Of a stretch of DNA of 64,000 bases, positions 1 to 8,877 are shown piece after piece; the stretch's first letter is position 1; the number at the start of each line of letters is the position of its first letter. Source of the stretch: Macrococcus carouselicus. GTDB lineage: Bacteria > Bacillota > Bacilli > Staphylococcales > Staphylococcaceae. The DNA is taken from the NCBI RefSeq assembly GCF_004359515.1, contig NZ_SCWD01000001.1, positions 434,001 to 498,000 on the forward strand, in the 5' to 3' direction. Below the pieces are notes generated by a model. The model had not been told where the DNA came from, made no database searches, and was given only the letters and a program-made list of their open reading frames with translations. The position numbers and the translations under genes were made by a program.

Positions 1-1
1 T

Positions 2-400
2 GATGAGCTGGTGACAAACGGCAAGTCACTCGGTGCCAAACGGGTATTGCCTCTGAATGTCTCAGGACCGTTTCATTCATCAATGATGCAGGTGATTGCT
101 GATGAGTTCAGTGACTATATCGATCAGTTTGACTTCAGTGATGCTAAGGTTCCGGTCATACAGAATGTGTCAGCCAGCCCTGAAACTGCAGCTGATACCA
201 TCAAGGAGCAGCTGATCAGACAGCTGTATTCACCGGTCCGTTTTGAGCAGTCAGTCAGAAACCTGATGGATGCGGGCGTGTCAGAATTTGTTGAAGTCGG
301 ACCCGGCAAGGTGCTGGGCGGATTAGTAAAAAAAATCAGCCGTGATGTGACAATCACGTCTATTGAAACACTGGAAGATATCGAAGGGTGGAATAAATAA
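2..400 (+). CDS. fabD: Malonyl-CoA:ACP transacylase, C-terminal part (5' end outside window)
   Basis: The reading frame is open from the left edge and gives about 132 residues of the C-terminal part of FabD, the enzyme that moves malonyl groups from CoA to acyl carrier protein at the entry to fatty-acid elongation. The GPFHS segment, at about bases 67-81, carries the catalytic histidine of the family, and the [13 protein letters not shown] segment near the end is typical of FabD. The nucleophile serine domain is missing because it lies upstream of the window. The stop codon overlaps the fabG start by one base (TAATG), so the two genes are translationally coupled in a fab operon. The assignment is firm from motif and context. 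Confidence 0.93.
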   Translation, partial: DELVTNGKSLGAKRVLPLNVSGPFHSSMMQVIADEFSDYIDQFDFSDAKVPVIQNVSASPETAADTIKEQLIRQLYSPVRFEQSVRNLMDAGVSEFVEVGPGKVLGGLVKKISRDVTITSIETLEDIEGWNK

Positions 401-1134
401 TGGCAACAGCTCTAGTAACAGGTGCATCGCGCGGTATTGGTCGCGCCATCGCACTGCAGCTCGCTGCAGATGGCTATGATATCGTTGTGAACTATGCAGG
501 CAGCAAAGACAAAGCGGAGGAAGTCGTCTCCTTAATTGAAGAGTCAGGCCGTAAAGCCATCGCCGTTCAGGCGAATGTCTCTGATAAAGAAGCGGTCAAG
601 ACGATGATCAATCAGGCGATTGAAACATTCGGCTCAATCGACGTCGTGATCAATAATGCCGGCATCACACGTGATAATCTGATGATGCGGATGAAGGAGA
701 ACGAATGGCAGGACGTCATCGATACCAATCTGACAGGTGTCTTCAACGTTGTGCAGGGTGTCACGAGACAGCTCCTGAAGCAGCGTTCCGGTACAATCAT
801 CAATATCTCAAGTATCGTCGGCTCAATCGGTAATGCGGGGCAGGCCAATTATGTCGCAGCTAAGGCAGGTGTCGAAGGGCTGACGAAGACCTTTGCCCGT
901 GAGCTTGCTTCCCGGGGTATCACCGTCAATTCGATCGCACCCGGTTTTATCGTCTCCGATATGACGGATGAACTGAACGCAGATATCCAGGCGGCGATGA
1001 AGGCGCAGATTCCGCTGGCCAGGTTCGGGGAAGTAGCTGACATTGCACATGCTGCTAGCTTTTTAGCGTCTGATAAGGCAAAATATATTACAGGACAGAC
1101 CATTCATGTCAATGGCGGCATGTTCATGCAGTAA
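400..1134 (+). CDS. fabG: 3-oxoacyl-[ACP] reductase
   Basis: This is a full-length short-chain dehydrogenase of 244 aa that reduces 3-oxoacyl-ACP with NADPH in the fatty-acid elongation cycle. The N-terminal TGASRGIG motif (residues 7-14) binds the cofactor. The NNAG motif follows, and the catalytic triad is Ser138, Tyr151 and Lys155 (YVAAK), exactly where FabG has them. The C-terminal [13 protein letters not shown] tail is typical. The ATG overlaps the fabD stop, and acpP follows 22 bases downstream, so the order fabD-fabG-acpP is the standard Firmicute arrangement. Confidence 0.97.
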   Translation: MATALVTGASRGIGRAIALQLAADGYDIVVNYAGSKDKAEEVVSLIEESGRKAIAVQANVSDKEAVKTMINQAIETFGSIDVVINNAGITRDNLMMRMKENEWQDVIDTNLTGVFNVVQGVTRQLLKQRSGTIINISSIVGSIGNAGQANYVAAKAGVEGLTKTFARELASRGITVNSIAPGFIVSDMTDELNADIQAAMKAQIPLARFGEVADIAHAASFLASDKAKYITGQTIHVNGGMFMQ

Positions 1135-1156
1135 TCATTTCAAGGAGGTGAAAACA

Positions 1157-1390
1157 ATGGCAAATTTCGATAAAGTAAAAGACATCATCGTAGACCGTTT
1201 AGGTGTGGATGCTGATAAAGTAACACCTGAAGCTTCTTTCAAAGATGACTTAGGTGCTGACTCTTTAGACATCGCGGAACTCGTGATGGAACTTGAAGAT
1301 GAATTCGGTATGGAGATTCCGGACGAAGAAGCTGAAAAAATCAACACAGTTGGTGACGCAGTTAATTTCATCGAATCTTTAAACAAATAA
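1157..1390 (+). CDS. acpP: Acyl carrier protein
   Basis: This 77-aa acidic protein carries growing acyl chains on a 4'-phosphopantetheine arm attached to Ser36 in the GADSLD motif. The reading frame can be extended upstream to 1106, but the strong AAGGAGGTG ribosome site at 1142-1150 places the start at the ATG at 1157, which gives the usual ACP length. Codon use is heavier in TTA/GAA than in its neighbours, as is common for very highly expressed genes in this group. A strong terminator follows, so this looks like the last gene of the fab operon. Confidence 0.97.
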   Translation: MANFDKVKDIIVDRLGVDADKVTPEASFKDDLGADSLDIAELVMELEDEFGMEIPDEEAEKINTVGDAVNFIESLNK

Positions 1391-1394
1391 GACG

Positions 1395-1430
1395 AAGTGG
1401 TCTCAGTCGAGACCACTTTTTCTTTTTTTT
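1395..1430 (+). terminator. Rho-independent terminator after acpP
   Basis: A 10-bp perfect stem (AAGTGGTCTC at 1395-1404 with GAGACCACTT at 1409-1418) and a four-base loop are followed by a long T-rich run. It closes the fab operon before rnc. Confidence 0.9.
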
Positions 1431-1479
1431 CGTCTCTTTTTAACGTAAAATAGTATAGATAACGTCAAGGAGGACATTT

Positions 1480-2205
1480 ATGAACAAAAAGCATGCGATC
1501 TTATATCAGTTTCATCAGAAATTCGATAACAAAATGAAGGAGCTATCAATTATACCTCGCAACCCGAAAATCTATGAGCAGGCATTCTCCCATTCAAGTT
1601 TTATCAATGACTTTAAAATGAACAAGATCACGGATAATGAACGTCTCGAGTTTTTAGGTGATGCGGTGTTAGAATTGGTGGTTTCTCAATATCTTTACAG
1701 AGAACATAGCGATATGTCAGAAGGACAGCTGACAAAATTACGGGCGTCTATCGTCTGTGAACCATCACTTGTGACATTTGCCTCACATCTGAATTTTGCT
1801 GATCTCATCCTGTTAGGGAAGGGAGAGGAAAAGACAGGCGGAAGAACCCGGCCATCACTGATTGCAGACGTCTTTGAAGCCTTTATCGGTGCACTGTATC
1901 TGGACCTCGGCTTTGATGCGGCGGTCACTTTTGCCGAAAAAGCCATCTTTCCTTATATCGCTGATGAACTATTGACGGGAACGCTTGACTTCAAGACTTA
2001 TCTGCAGGAATATATGCATAAAAACGGAAGAGGACAGATTACTTACCGGCTGATCAATGAGAGCGGTCCCGCTCATTTCAAGGAGTTCACTTCTGAAGTA
2101 CTTGCAGGCACGGCTGTCATTGGTGTCGGTACAGGCCGGACTAAGAAAGAGTCAGAGCAGCAGGCTGCACGTCTTGCGCTTGAAACCGTGCAGTTAGGAG
2201 AATAA
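1480..2205 (+). CDS. rnc: Ribonuclease III
   Basis: This 241-aa double-strand-specific endoribonuclease processes rRNA precursors and structured mRNAs. The RNase III signature [10 protein letters not shown] is at residues 54-63, with the acidic metal-binding residues of the family. A linker ([18 protein letters not shown]) leads to a second helical segment with [10 protein letters not shown]. The C-terminal third is a double-stranded RNA-binding domain ending in [12 protein letters not shown]. The start is supported by AAGGAGG at 1467-1473. The gene is followed by smc with one base between stop and start, the usual rnc-smc-ftsY order. Confidence 0.97.
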   Translation: MNKKHAILYQFHQKFDNKMKELSIIPRNPKIYEQAFSHSSFINDFKMNKITDNERLEFLGDAVLELVVSQYLYREHSDMSEGQLTKLRASIVCEPSLVTFASHLNFADLILLGKGEEKTGGRTRPSLIADVFEAFIGALYLDLGFDAAVTFAEKAIFPYIADELLTGTLDFKTYLQEYMHKNGRGQITYRLINESGPAHFKEFTSEVLAGTAVIGVGTGRTKKESEQQAARLALETVQLGE

Positions 2206-2206
2206 G

Positions 2207-5200
2207 ATGGTTTATTTAAAGGCAGTAGACGCATATGGATTCAAATCATTTGCTGACCGTACAACGGTTGAATTCGACAAAGGACTGACGGCGATTGTCG
2301 GACCGAACGGATCAGGTAAAAGTAACATCACGGATGCTATCCGCTGGGTGCTGGGGGAACAGTCTGCCAAGAGTCTGCGCGGCGCACGCATGGAAGACGT
2401 CATTTTCTCAGGTACTGAGAAGCGGCAGCCGCTCAATTATGCGGAGGTCACTTTGAAGCTTGAGGATGCATTCGTCAGTGACAGTAAGCTCAATATCACC
2501 AGAAGACTTTACCGTTCCGGAGAAAGTGAATATTTTATCAATGGGACGAAAAGCAGGCTGAAGGATATTACGGAGCTGTTCCTGGATACGGGTCTCGGCA
2601 AGGAATCGTTCAGTATGATCTCACAGGGTAAAGTCGATGAGATACTGAACGCCAAGCCGGAGGACAGACGTCATCTGATAGAAGAGGCAGCAGGTGTTCT
2701 GAAATACAAGAAGCGTAAGAAAGAAACAGCATCAAAGCTGGAGGAGACGATGCTGAATCTATCACGTGTCAATGACATCATCTTCGATCTGGAAGCACGT
2801 GTTGAACCGCTTCAGATGGAAGCCGCTGCTGCTGAGGAATATAAGGCGCTCACACAGGAGATGAAAGAGGCGGATATCCAGGTCACAGTGACGGATATCA
2901 GAGAGCTGAAGACAGAATACACACGTCTCGGGCAGGAGATCAAAGAGTTCACTGAAATGATTGAACTGAAGCAGGCGCGAGCGGGCAGACTGGAGACAGA
3001 GTTAAGTGAGATGAATCATGACCGTGACCGTCTGACCGCAAGTCAGGAGGAACTGAACCGTCGGCAGCTTGAATTGTCGACAGGACTCGAACGACGTCAG
3101 GGCCGGTTATCTGTACTGTATGAAAAACAGGACAATCTCGCACAATCAGAAGCGCGTCAGCAGAAAGAACTTGAGAAGCTGACTGCTGAATTAGCAACCG
3201 TCAATCAGGCAGCAGAAAAGCTGGCATCAGAGCAGACAGAACTGCAGACGGAACTGAGAGACCTTCGTCAGGAAGAACGTGCATATGTACGTAAGCTGTC
3301 TGATCTGAACAGTGACGTCGTATCACTGATTGAAACAGCACGCGACAGTTACTATCAGATTCTCAGTGAGCAGACTGCCGCAAGAAACGAACTGAAATAT
3401 ATTGAAAAAGAGCTCGCTCAGCTAGCGCAGTATTTTTCAAAAGAGAGCGCGGAGGATGCTGAGGCTTACGATCAGACGGTAGCTGAACAGGCTGATATGA
3501 AAGACCGACTGACAGCGCTTGAGCGCACGCTTGCTACCTGCCGGAAGGATTATAAAGAGTCTCTTGAAACCATCCGCAGTCAGCGCAGCCGTTATCATGA
3601 ACTAGATGAGCAGCTGCGTCAGGCCAACCGCTATATCGACAGACTGAAAGCGAAGCATCAGAGTCTGACAGCGATGCAGGCAGAATATCAGGGCTATTAT
3701 CAGGGGGTCAGACTCGTACTGAAAGAACAGCTGGATGGTGTCCACGGTGCTATCGCTGAGCTTATCTCGATAGAACCTCGATTTCAGACAGCGCTTGATA
3801 TAGCGCTAGGTGGTCAGCTGCAGAGCATCGTGACAAGCGATGAGAAGAGTGCTCGGACAGCAATCCAGTTCCTGAAGAAACAAAAAGGAGGCAGAGCGAC
3901 ATTTCTACCTCTGACAACGATTCAGCCGAGAAGTATGGCTGAAAGCATCCGGACCCGACTGGAAGATGAGAATGGCTATATCGGTATTCTCAGTGATCTG
4001 GTTCAGACTGAGAAACGTTATACTTCCATCATCAGCAATCTGACAGGACGCGTCATCATTGCCGCTGATATGGAGGCGGCGAACCGCCTGGCACAGCTCA
4101 TCAGTTATAAATTCCGTATCGTCACGCTTGATGGTAATGTCGTGAACCCGGGCGGCTCCATGACAGGCGGCAGCGTGAATCAGTCGTCTGCACTGCTCAA
4201 GCAGAAAGAGGAGATCACTCAGCTGGCCGGTCAGATCGAGGTATATACCGCTCAGCTGACAGAGCTGGAGGCAGCCTTCGCTGCTCTCAAGAGCGAACTG
4301 ACAGAGACAGAACTCAGGTCTCAGAAGCTTCGCAACGAAGGTGAGGCGCTGGCAGAGGAAGAAAGAGAGCTGAAGTCAGCGCGCGACGCTCAGAATGCCA
4401 GACTCTCTGAACTGAAAGCACGTCAGCAGCAGCACGCTGCCCGTGTCACTCAGAAGAAAGAGCTCACCACTACCCGCCAGCAGCTGACTGCAGCTGTCGC
4501 TGATAAAGAGAAGGAATTAAAGGAGATAGAGAGCCGAATCTCGGATTACCAGCAGCTTCAGACAGATGCCCAGTCAATTGAGCGGGAGACGACAGCAGCT
4601 CTGACAGAGGTTCGTCAGCAGCGGATGATACTGGAAGAGCGACAGAAGTATCAGCACGACAGAGAAAAGGAGAACTCTAAGCGGAGAACCCAGCTTGAGA
4701 CGGCGATGAACGATATTGAATCAGCTGACAGCATAGAGAACCTGGAAGAGGCCATTAAAGCGCTGAAAGCTGAGATCAGCAGTGACCAGGGTGAACTGGA
4801 TAGTGTCTCAGCACAGCTGGATCAAGCTAAAGCAGCAGGCGACGACATCACTGCCGCACTCGCTGACAGACAGGAGACCTATCACGAACTGATGCGGCAG
4901 ATCAGCGGTCTTGAGAATGGTACCGGTGATATGAAGGGCAGATATGCCCGTATAGATGTACAGCTTGAAAACCTGATCTATCATCTGACGGAAGACTATC
5001 ATATGACGTATGAGTCAGCTGAAGAGCAGTATAGTGAGCCACATGATATAGAATCACTTCGCCAGCGCGTCAAGCTGACGAAACGGGCAATAGATGAACT
5101 GGGACCCGTCAATCCCGGCGCCATCGAGCAGTATAAGGATGTCAAGGAACGCTATGATTTCCTGACAGAGCAGGAGACCGATCTGCTTGCTGCCAAGGAG

Positions 5201-5725
5201 ACACTGGAAACCATCATCAGAGAGATGGATGATGAGGTGACGACCCGTTTCAATGACACGTTCAGCAAGGTGCAGTCGAACTTCGGGGAGGTCTTCCGGG
5301 AACTTTTCGGCGGCGGCAGCGGTGAACTGAAGCTGAACAACGACGATAGCCTGACCGCAGGCATCGACATCATGATTGAACCACCGGGCAAGAAGCGCCA
5401 GCACCTGACATTACTGTCAGGCGGGGAACGTGCCCTGACAGCGGTCGCCCTGTTATTCGCCATCCTGAAGGTGCGGACCGCGCCGTTTGTGATACTGGAC
5501 GAAGTGGAGGCAGCACTGGACGAGGCGAATGTCATCCGTTTCGGCAGCTATGTGAAATCACTGAGTGACGATACACAATTCATTGTCATTACCCACAGAA
5601 AAGGTACAATGGAAGCAGCGGACCGCCTGTACGGGGTAACCATGCAGAACTCAGGTATCACCCAGATGGTCAGCGTGGACTTGAATCAATTAAATCATAA
5701 TGACATAAAGGAGCTAACAGAATGA
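2207..5725 (+). CDS. smc: Chromosome segregation SMC ATPase
   Basis: The 1172-aa protein is the core of the bacterial condensin that organises and segregates the chromosome. The N-terminal Walker A motif GPNGSGKSN is at residues 32-40. Long coiled-coil arms rich in Glu/Lys/Gln flank a central hinge at about 500-660. The ABC signature LSGGERALTA is near 1070 and the Walker B motif VILDEVEAALD near 1095-1105. The ribosome site AGGAG lies inside the end of rnc. The last four bases overlap the ftsY start (ATGA), which indicates coupled translation. Confidence 0.98.
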   Translation: MVYLKAVDAYGFKSFADRTTVEFDKGLTAIVGPNGSGKSNITDAIRWVLGEQSAKSLRGARMEDVIFSGTEKRQPLNYAEVTLKLEDAFVSDSKLNITRRLYRSGESEYFINGTKSRLKDITELFLDTGLGKESFSMISQGKVDEILNAKPEDRRHLIEEAAGVLKYKKRKKETASKLEETMLNLSRVNDIIFDLEARVEPLQMEAAAAEEYKALTQEMKEADIQVTVTDIRELKTEYTRLGQEIKEFTEMIELKQARAGRLETELSEMNHDRDRLTASQEELNRRQLELSTGLERRQGRLSVLYEKQDNLAQSEARQQKELEKLTAELATVNQAAEKLASEQTELQTELRDLRQEERAYVRKLSDLNSDVVSLIETARDSYYQILSEQTAARNELKYIEKELAQLAQYFSKESAEDAEAYDQTVAEQADMKDRLTALERTLATCRKDYKESLETIRSQRSRYHELDEQLRQANRYIDRLKAKHQSLTAMQAEYQGYYQGVRLVLKEQLDGVHGAIAELISIEPRFQTALDIALGGQLQSIVTSDEKSARTAIQFLKKQKGGRATFLPLTTIQPRSMAESIRTRLEDENGYIGILSDLVQTEKRYTSIISNLTGRVIIAADMEAANRLAQLISYKFRIVTLDGNVVNPGGSMTGGSVNQSSALLKQKEEITQLAGQIEVYTAQLTELEAAFAALKSELTETELRSQKLRNEGEALAEEERELKSARDAQNARLSELKARQQQHAARVTQKKELTTTRQQLTAAVADKEKELKEIESRISDYQQLQTDAQSIERETTAALTEVRQQRMILEERQKYQHDREKENSKRRTQLETAMNDIESADSIENLEEAIKALKAEISSDQGELDSVSAQLDQAKAAGDDITAALADRQETYHELMRQISGLENGTGDMKGRYARIDVQLENLIYHLTEDYHMTYESAEEQYSEPHDIESLRQRVKLTKRAIDELGPVNPGAIEQYKDVKERYDFLTEQETDLLAAKETLETIIREMDDEVTTRFNDTFSKVQSNFGEVFRELFGGGSGELKLNNDDSLTAGIDIMIEPPGKKRQHLTLLSGGERALTAVALLFAILKVRTAPFVILDEVEAALDEANVIRFGSYVKSLSDDTQFIVITHRKGTMEAADRLYGVTMQNSGITQMVSVDLNQLNHNDIKELTE

Positions 5726-6915
5726 GTTTTTTTAAGAGACTGAAAGATAGATTTGCGCCGACTGAAGACAGACGTGAAGAATTGCCGCTAGACGAACTGG
5801 AACCACAGGAACATGACGATCAGCCTGCAGAGACCTATTCACAGCCAGCACCGAAGAATGATGACTGGTCATTTGACTTCGATGATGATGACCTGATGTC
5901 GATTGAAGAATTTGAGGAGCTTGAGGCACAGCAGATCGGTGCGAAGTTCCGCCAGGGTCTGGAGAAGTCACGTGAGAACTTCCAGAACCGGCTGAACGAT
6001 CTGCTTGCTCATTATCGTACGGTCGATGAGGACTTCTTCGAGGCACTTGAAGAGATGCTGATTCAGGCAGACGTCGGCTTCAACACAGTGATGGAACTGG
6101 TGGAATCCCTTCGTTTCGAGGCGAAACGCCAGAATATCACTGAGACCGCAGATCTCCGTGAAGTCATCGTCGAGAAGATCGTTGAAATCTACGAGCAGGA
6201 AGACGACGAACTGCAGGCGATGAATATCCAGGAAGATGATCTGACGGTCATCCTGATGGTCGGAGTCAACGGTGTCGGTAAAACGACGACCATCGGTAAG
6301 CTCGCACACCGTTACCGTCAGCAGGGCAAGCACGTGATGCTGGCAGCAGGGGATACATTCCGTGCCGGCGCCATCGAACAGCTGCAGGTATGGGGAGACC
6401 GCGTCGGTGTCGAAGTCGTGACGCAGGCTGAAGGGTCGGACCCCGCAGCTGTTATGTATGACGCCATCAATGCCGCTAAAAATAAAGGGGCGGATATTCT
6501 GATCTGTGACACAGCAGGCCGTCTGCAGAATAAGGCGAACTTGATGAACGAACTGCAGAAAGTGAAGAAAGTTCTATCAAAAGCCGTGCCGGGCGCGCCG
6601 CATGAAGTTCTGCTCGCACTGGATGCAACGACAGGGCAGAACGCACTCGTTCAGGCTAAAGCTTTCAAGGAAGTGACAGATGTGACAGGTATCGTCCTGA
6701 CGAAACTGGATGGTACAGCGAAGGGTGGTATTGTCCTTGCTATCCGTAACGAACTGCATATCCCGGTTAAATTTGTCGGACTCGGTGAGAAACTGGACGA
6801 CCTGCAGCCATTCGATGCAGAAAGTTATGTCTACGGTTTATTCGCTGACATGATTGAGAACAGCGGCGTTGAAACAACTGACGAAGATACAGAAGAGAGC
6901 AACCATGCAGGATAA
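5722..6915 (+). CDS. ftsY: Signal recognition particle receptor FtsY
   Basis: This 397-aa SRP-family GTPase is the membrane-associated receptor that docks ribosome-SRP complexes at the Sec translocon. An acidic N-terminal A domain (about residues 10-75, rich in Asp/Glu) precedes the NG domain. The P-loop [10 protein letters not shown] lies near 181-190, DTAGR near 263 and TKLDG near 329. The gene overlaps smc by four bases and overlaps the downstream ylxM start by 11 bases, so the three genes are translated as a unit. Confidence 0.97.
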   Translation: MSFFKRLKDRFAPTEDRREELPLDELEPQEHDDQPAETYSQPAPKNDDWSFDFDDDDLMSIEEFEELEAQQIGAKFRQGLEKSRENFQNRLNDLLAHYRTVDEDFFEALEEMLIQADVGFNTVMELVESLRFEAKRQNITETADLREVIVEKIVEIYEQEDDELQAMNIQEDDLTVILMVGVNGVGKTTTIGKLAHRYRQQGKHVMLAAGDTFRAGAIEQLQVWGDRVGVEVVTQAEGSDPAAVMYDAINAAKNKGADILICDTAGRLQNKANLMNELQKVKKVLSKAVPGAPHEVLLALDATTGQNALVQAKAFKEVTDVTGIVLTKLDGTAKGGIVLAIRNELHIPVKFVGLGEKLDDLQPFDAESYVYGLFADMIENSGVETTDEDTEESNHAG

Positions 6916-7231
6916 TATCGATAAGACGATGCGGATGAACTATCTGTTCGATTTCTATCAGGGACTGCTGACGGATAAGCAGCGCAACTACCTTGAGCGC
7001 TATTATCTGGAGGATGAGTCACTGTCAGAGATTGCAGAGGCTTTTCTCGTGTCGAGACAGGCCGTTTATGATAATATTAAACGGACTGACGAACTGCTGG
7101 AGGACTACGAGGTCAAGCTCGGACTGTACCGTAAGTTCGAGGAGAGACAGCAGCTCATTACAGAGATGAAGGACATGACAGACAGTGAAGCCTTAATCGA
7201 AAAATTAGAACAGTTAGAAATGATTGAATAG
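6905..7231 (+). CDS. ylxM: YlxM/p13-like helix-turn-helix protein, SRP-associated
   Basis: This 108-aa protein belongs to the UPF0122/YlxM family, always found next to ftsY and ffh in Firmicutes and thought to bind or modulate the SRP. The helix-turn-helix segment [21 protein letters not shown] resembles sigma-factor region 4. The reading frame runs back to 6854, but the family begins at MQDNIDKT, encoded by the ATG at 6905 inside the ftsY end. Only 11 bases separate it from ffh. Confidence 0.92.
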   Translation: MQDNIDKTMRMNYLFDFYQGLLTDKQRNYLERYYLEDESLSEIAEAFLVSRQAVYDNIKRTDELLEDYEVKLGLYRKFEERQQLITEMKDMTDSEALIEKLEQLEMIE

Positions 7232-7242
7232 GGGGTCATAGC

Positions 7243-8595
7243 GTGGCATTTGAAGGATTATCAGACAGACTCCAGGCGACCATGCAGAAAATCAAAGGTA
7301 AAGGGAAGGTAACAGAAGCGGACATCAAAGTGATGATGCGCGAAGTGCGGCTGGCACTTCTTGAGGCCGATGTTAACTTCAAAGTCGTGAAGCAGTTTGT
7401 GGCGACAGTTTCAGAACGTGCGCTCGGCAGTGATGTCATGACGTCACTGACACCGGGACAGCAGGTCATCAAGATTGTTCAGGATGAACTGACCCAGCTG
7501 ATGGGCGGCGAGAACACACAGATCAATATGAGTAAGAAGCCACCGACAGTCGTGATGATGGTCGGTCTGCAGGGGGCAGGTAAAACCACCACTGCCGGGA
7601 AACTGGCGCTCCTTATGCGGAAGAAATTCAACAAGAAACCACTTCTCGTGGCATGTGATATCTATCGTCCCGCTGCGATTCAGCAGCTGCAGACGGTCGG
7701 TAAACAGATCGATATCCCGGTCTTCACGTTAGGCGACCAGGTCAAACCGGAAGAGATCACGCGTCAGGCGCTTGCACACGCGAAAGAAGAACATCTGGAT
7801 TTCGTCATCATTGATACGGCAGGTCGACTGCATATTGATGAGGCGCTCATGAATGAACTGGTTGATGTCAAGGAAGTATCCAAACCGGACGAAATCATGC
7901 TCGTCGTCGATGCCATGACCGGCCAGGATGCGGTCAACGTAGCGGAGAGCTTCGACAACCAGCTTGACGTCACAGGTGTCACACTGACGAAACTGGACGG
8001 CGACACTCGTGGGGGTGCCGCACTCTCAATCCGTAGCGTGACGCAGAAACCGATCAAGTTCGTCGGTATGAGCGAGAAGATGGACGGACTTGAGCCGTTC
8101 CATCCGGAGCGTATGGCTTCACGTATCCTTGGCATGGGTGATGTGCTCAGCTTGATTGAGAAAGCACAGGCATCTGTTGACGAGACGAAAGCGAAAGAGC
8201 TTGAGCAGAAGATGAAGACTTCTTCATTCACATTCGATGACTTCCTGGAACAGCTGGATCAGGTCAGAAACTTAGGACCGCTGGATGACCTGCTGAAAAT
8301 GATTCCAGGTGCGAATAAAATGAAGAACGTCCAGTCGCTGAACATGAACCCGAAACAGATTGACCACGTCGAGGCGATCATCCGCTCGATGACAGCGAAA
8401 GAACGGAAAGATCCATCGATCATCAACGTCTCACGCAAGAAACGTATCGCAGCAGGCTCAGGCCGCAGTATGGCAGAAGTCAACAGGCTGATCAAGCAGT
8501 TCGATGAGATGAAGAAAATGATGAAACAGTTCTCAGGAATGAAAAAAGGCAAAAAAGGCCGTAACCCGTTCCAGGGCATGAACCTACCGTTTTAA
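7243..8595 (+). CDS. ffh: Signal recognition particle protein Ffh
   Basis: This 450-aa GTPase binds 4.5S/6S RNA and signal peptides on nascent chains and hands them to FtsY. The N domain is at residues 1-90. The P-loop GLQGAGKTTT lies near 107-116, DTAGR near 191 and TKLDGD near 248. The methionine-rich M domain (after about 300) ends in KKMMKQFSGMKKGKKG. The start is GTG, with GGGGGT at 7231-7236 as ribosome site. In staphylococci rpsP follows directly; here rpsP is about 31 kb away. Confidence 0.97.
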   Translation: MAFEGLSDRLQATMQKIKGKGKVTEADIKVMMREVRLALLEADVNFKVVKQFVATVSERALGSDVMTSLTPGQQVIKIVQDELTQLMGGENTQINMSKKPPTVVMMVGLQGAGKTTTAGKLALLMRKKFNKKPLLVACDIYRPAAIQQLQTVGKQIDIPVFTLGDQVKPEEITRQALAHAKEEHLDFVIIDTAGRLHIDEALMNELVDVKEVSKPDEIMLVVDAMTGQDAVNVAESFDNQLDVTGVTLTKLDGDTRGGAALSIRSVTQKPIKFVGMSEKMDGLEPFHPERMASRILGMGDVLSLIEKAQASVDETKAKELEQKMKTSSFTFDDFLEQLDQVRNLGPLDDLLKMIPGANKMKNVQSLNMNPKQIDHVEAIIRSMTAKERKDPSIINVSRKKRIAAGSGRSMAEVNRLIKQFDEMKKMMKQFSGMKKGKKGRNPFQGMNLPF

Positions 8596-8611
8596 ATTAT
8601 GAGAAAGACTA

Positions 8612-8731
8612 CTTTATTATAAAAATAGTCTCAGATTGAAGACAAACTCATTTTTATACTGAGTTTGTCTTTTTTTCTTTGAAAAAATATAAAAAAAGTA
8701 ATAATAGAATCCTTTATTATAAAAGTAGTCT
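8612..8731 (+). repeat. 20-bp direct repeat pair flanking the ffh terminator
   Basis: The 20-base sequence CTTTATTATAAAAATAGTCT at 8612-8631 recurs at 8712-8731 with one mismatch (A to G at base 14), exactly 100 bases apart. The two copies flank the ffh terminator, at the point where the conserved ffh-rpsP linkage is broken. They may mark an old recombination or be promoter-like AT-rich sequence; the sequence alone does not decide. Confidence 0.6.
8639..8678 (+). terminator. Rho-independent terminator after ffh
   Basis: A 12-bp perfect stem (AAGACAAACTCA at 8639-8650 with TGAGTTTGTCTT at 8660-8671) and a nine-base loop are followed by a T run. It ends the smc-ftsY-ylxM-ffh transcript ahead of the CRISPR-Cas locus. 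Confidence 0.92.
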
Positions 8732-8775
8732 TTTTTAATGCCTAATAAAGCTACCAATAATTTCTATGAATTCGC

Positions 8776-8804
8776 TTGCATGAGAGGAACTTGCAAATTA
8801 TACT
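8776..8804 (+). promoter_or_regulatory. Putative sigma-A promoter of the cas operon
   Basis: TATACT at 8799-8804 is a good -10 box. TTGCAT at 8776-8781, a weak -35, is exactly 17 bases upstream. It lies about 70 bases ahead of cas3 and downstream of the ffh terminator. This is the only convincing promoter seen before the seven tightly packed cas genes. Confidence 0.5.
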
Positions 8805-8877
8805 AGAAAAGGGAAGGAAATTTTTATTAAAATTGTATTTTGTTATTTATTTTCAGGGAGAAAATGAGGTATAAACT

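Noticed and set aside
5054-5535. Minus-strand frames of over 110 codons inside smc
   Set aside because: Shadows produced by the biased codons of smc; no ribosome site or recognisable domains.
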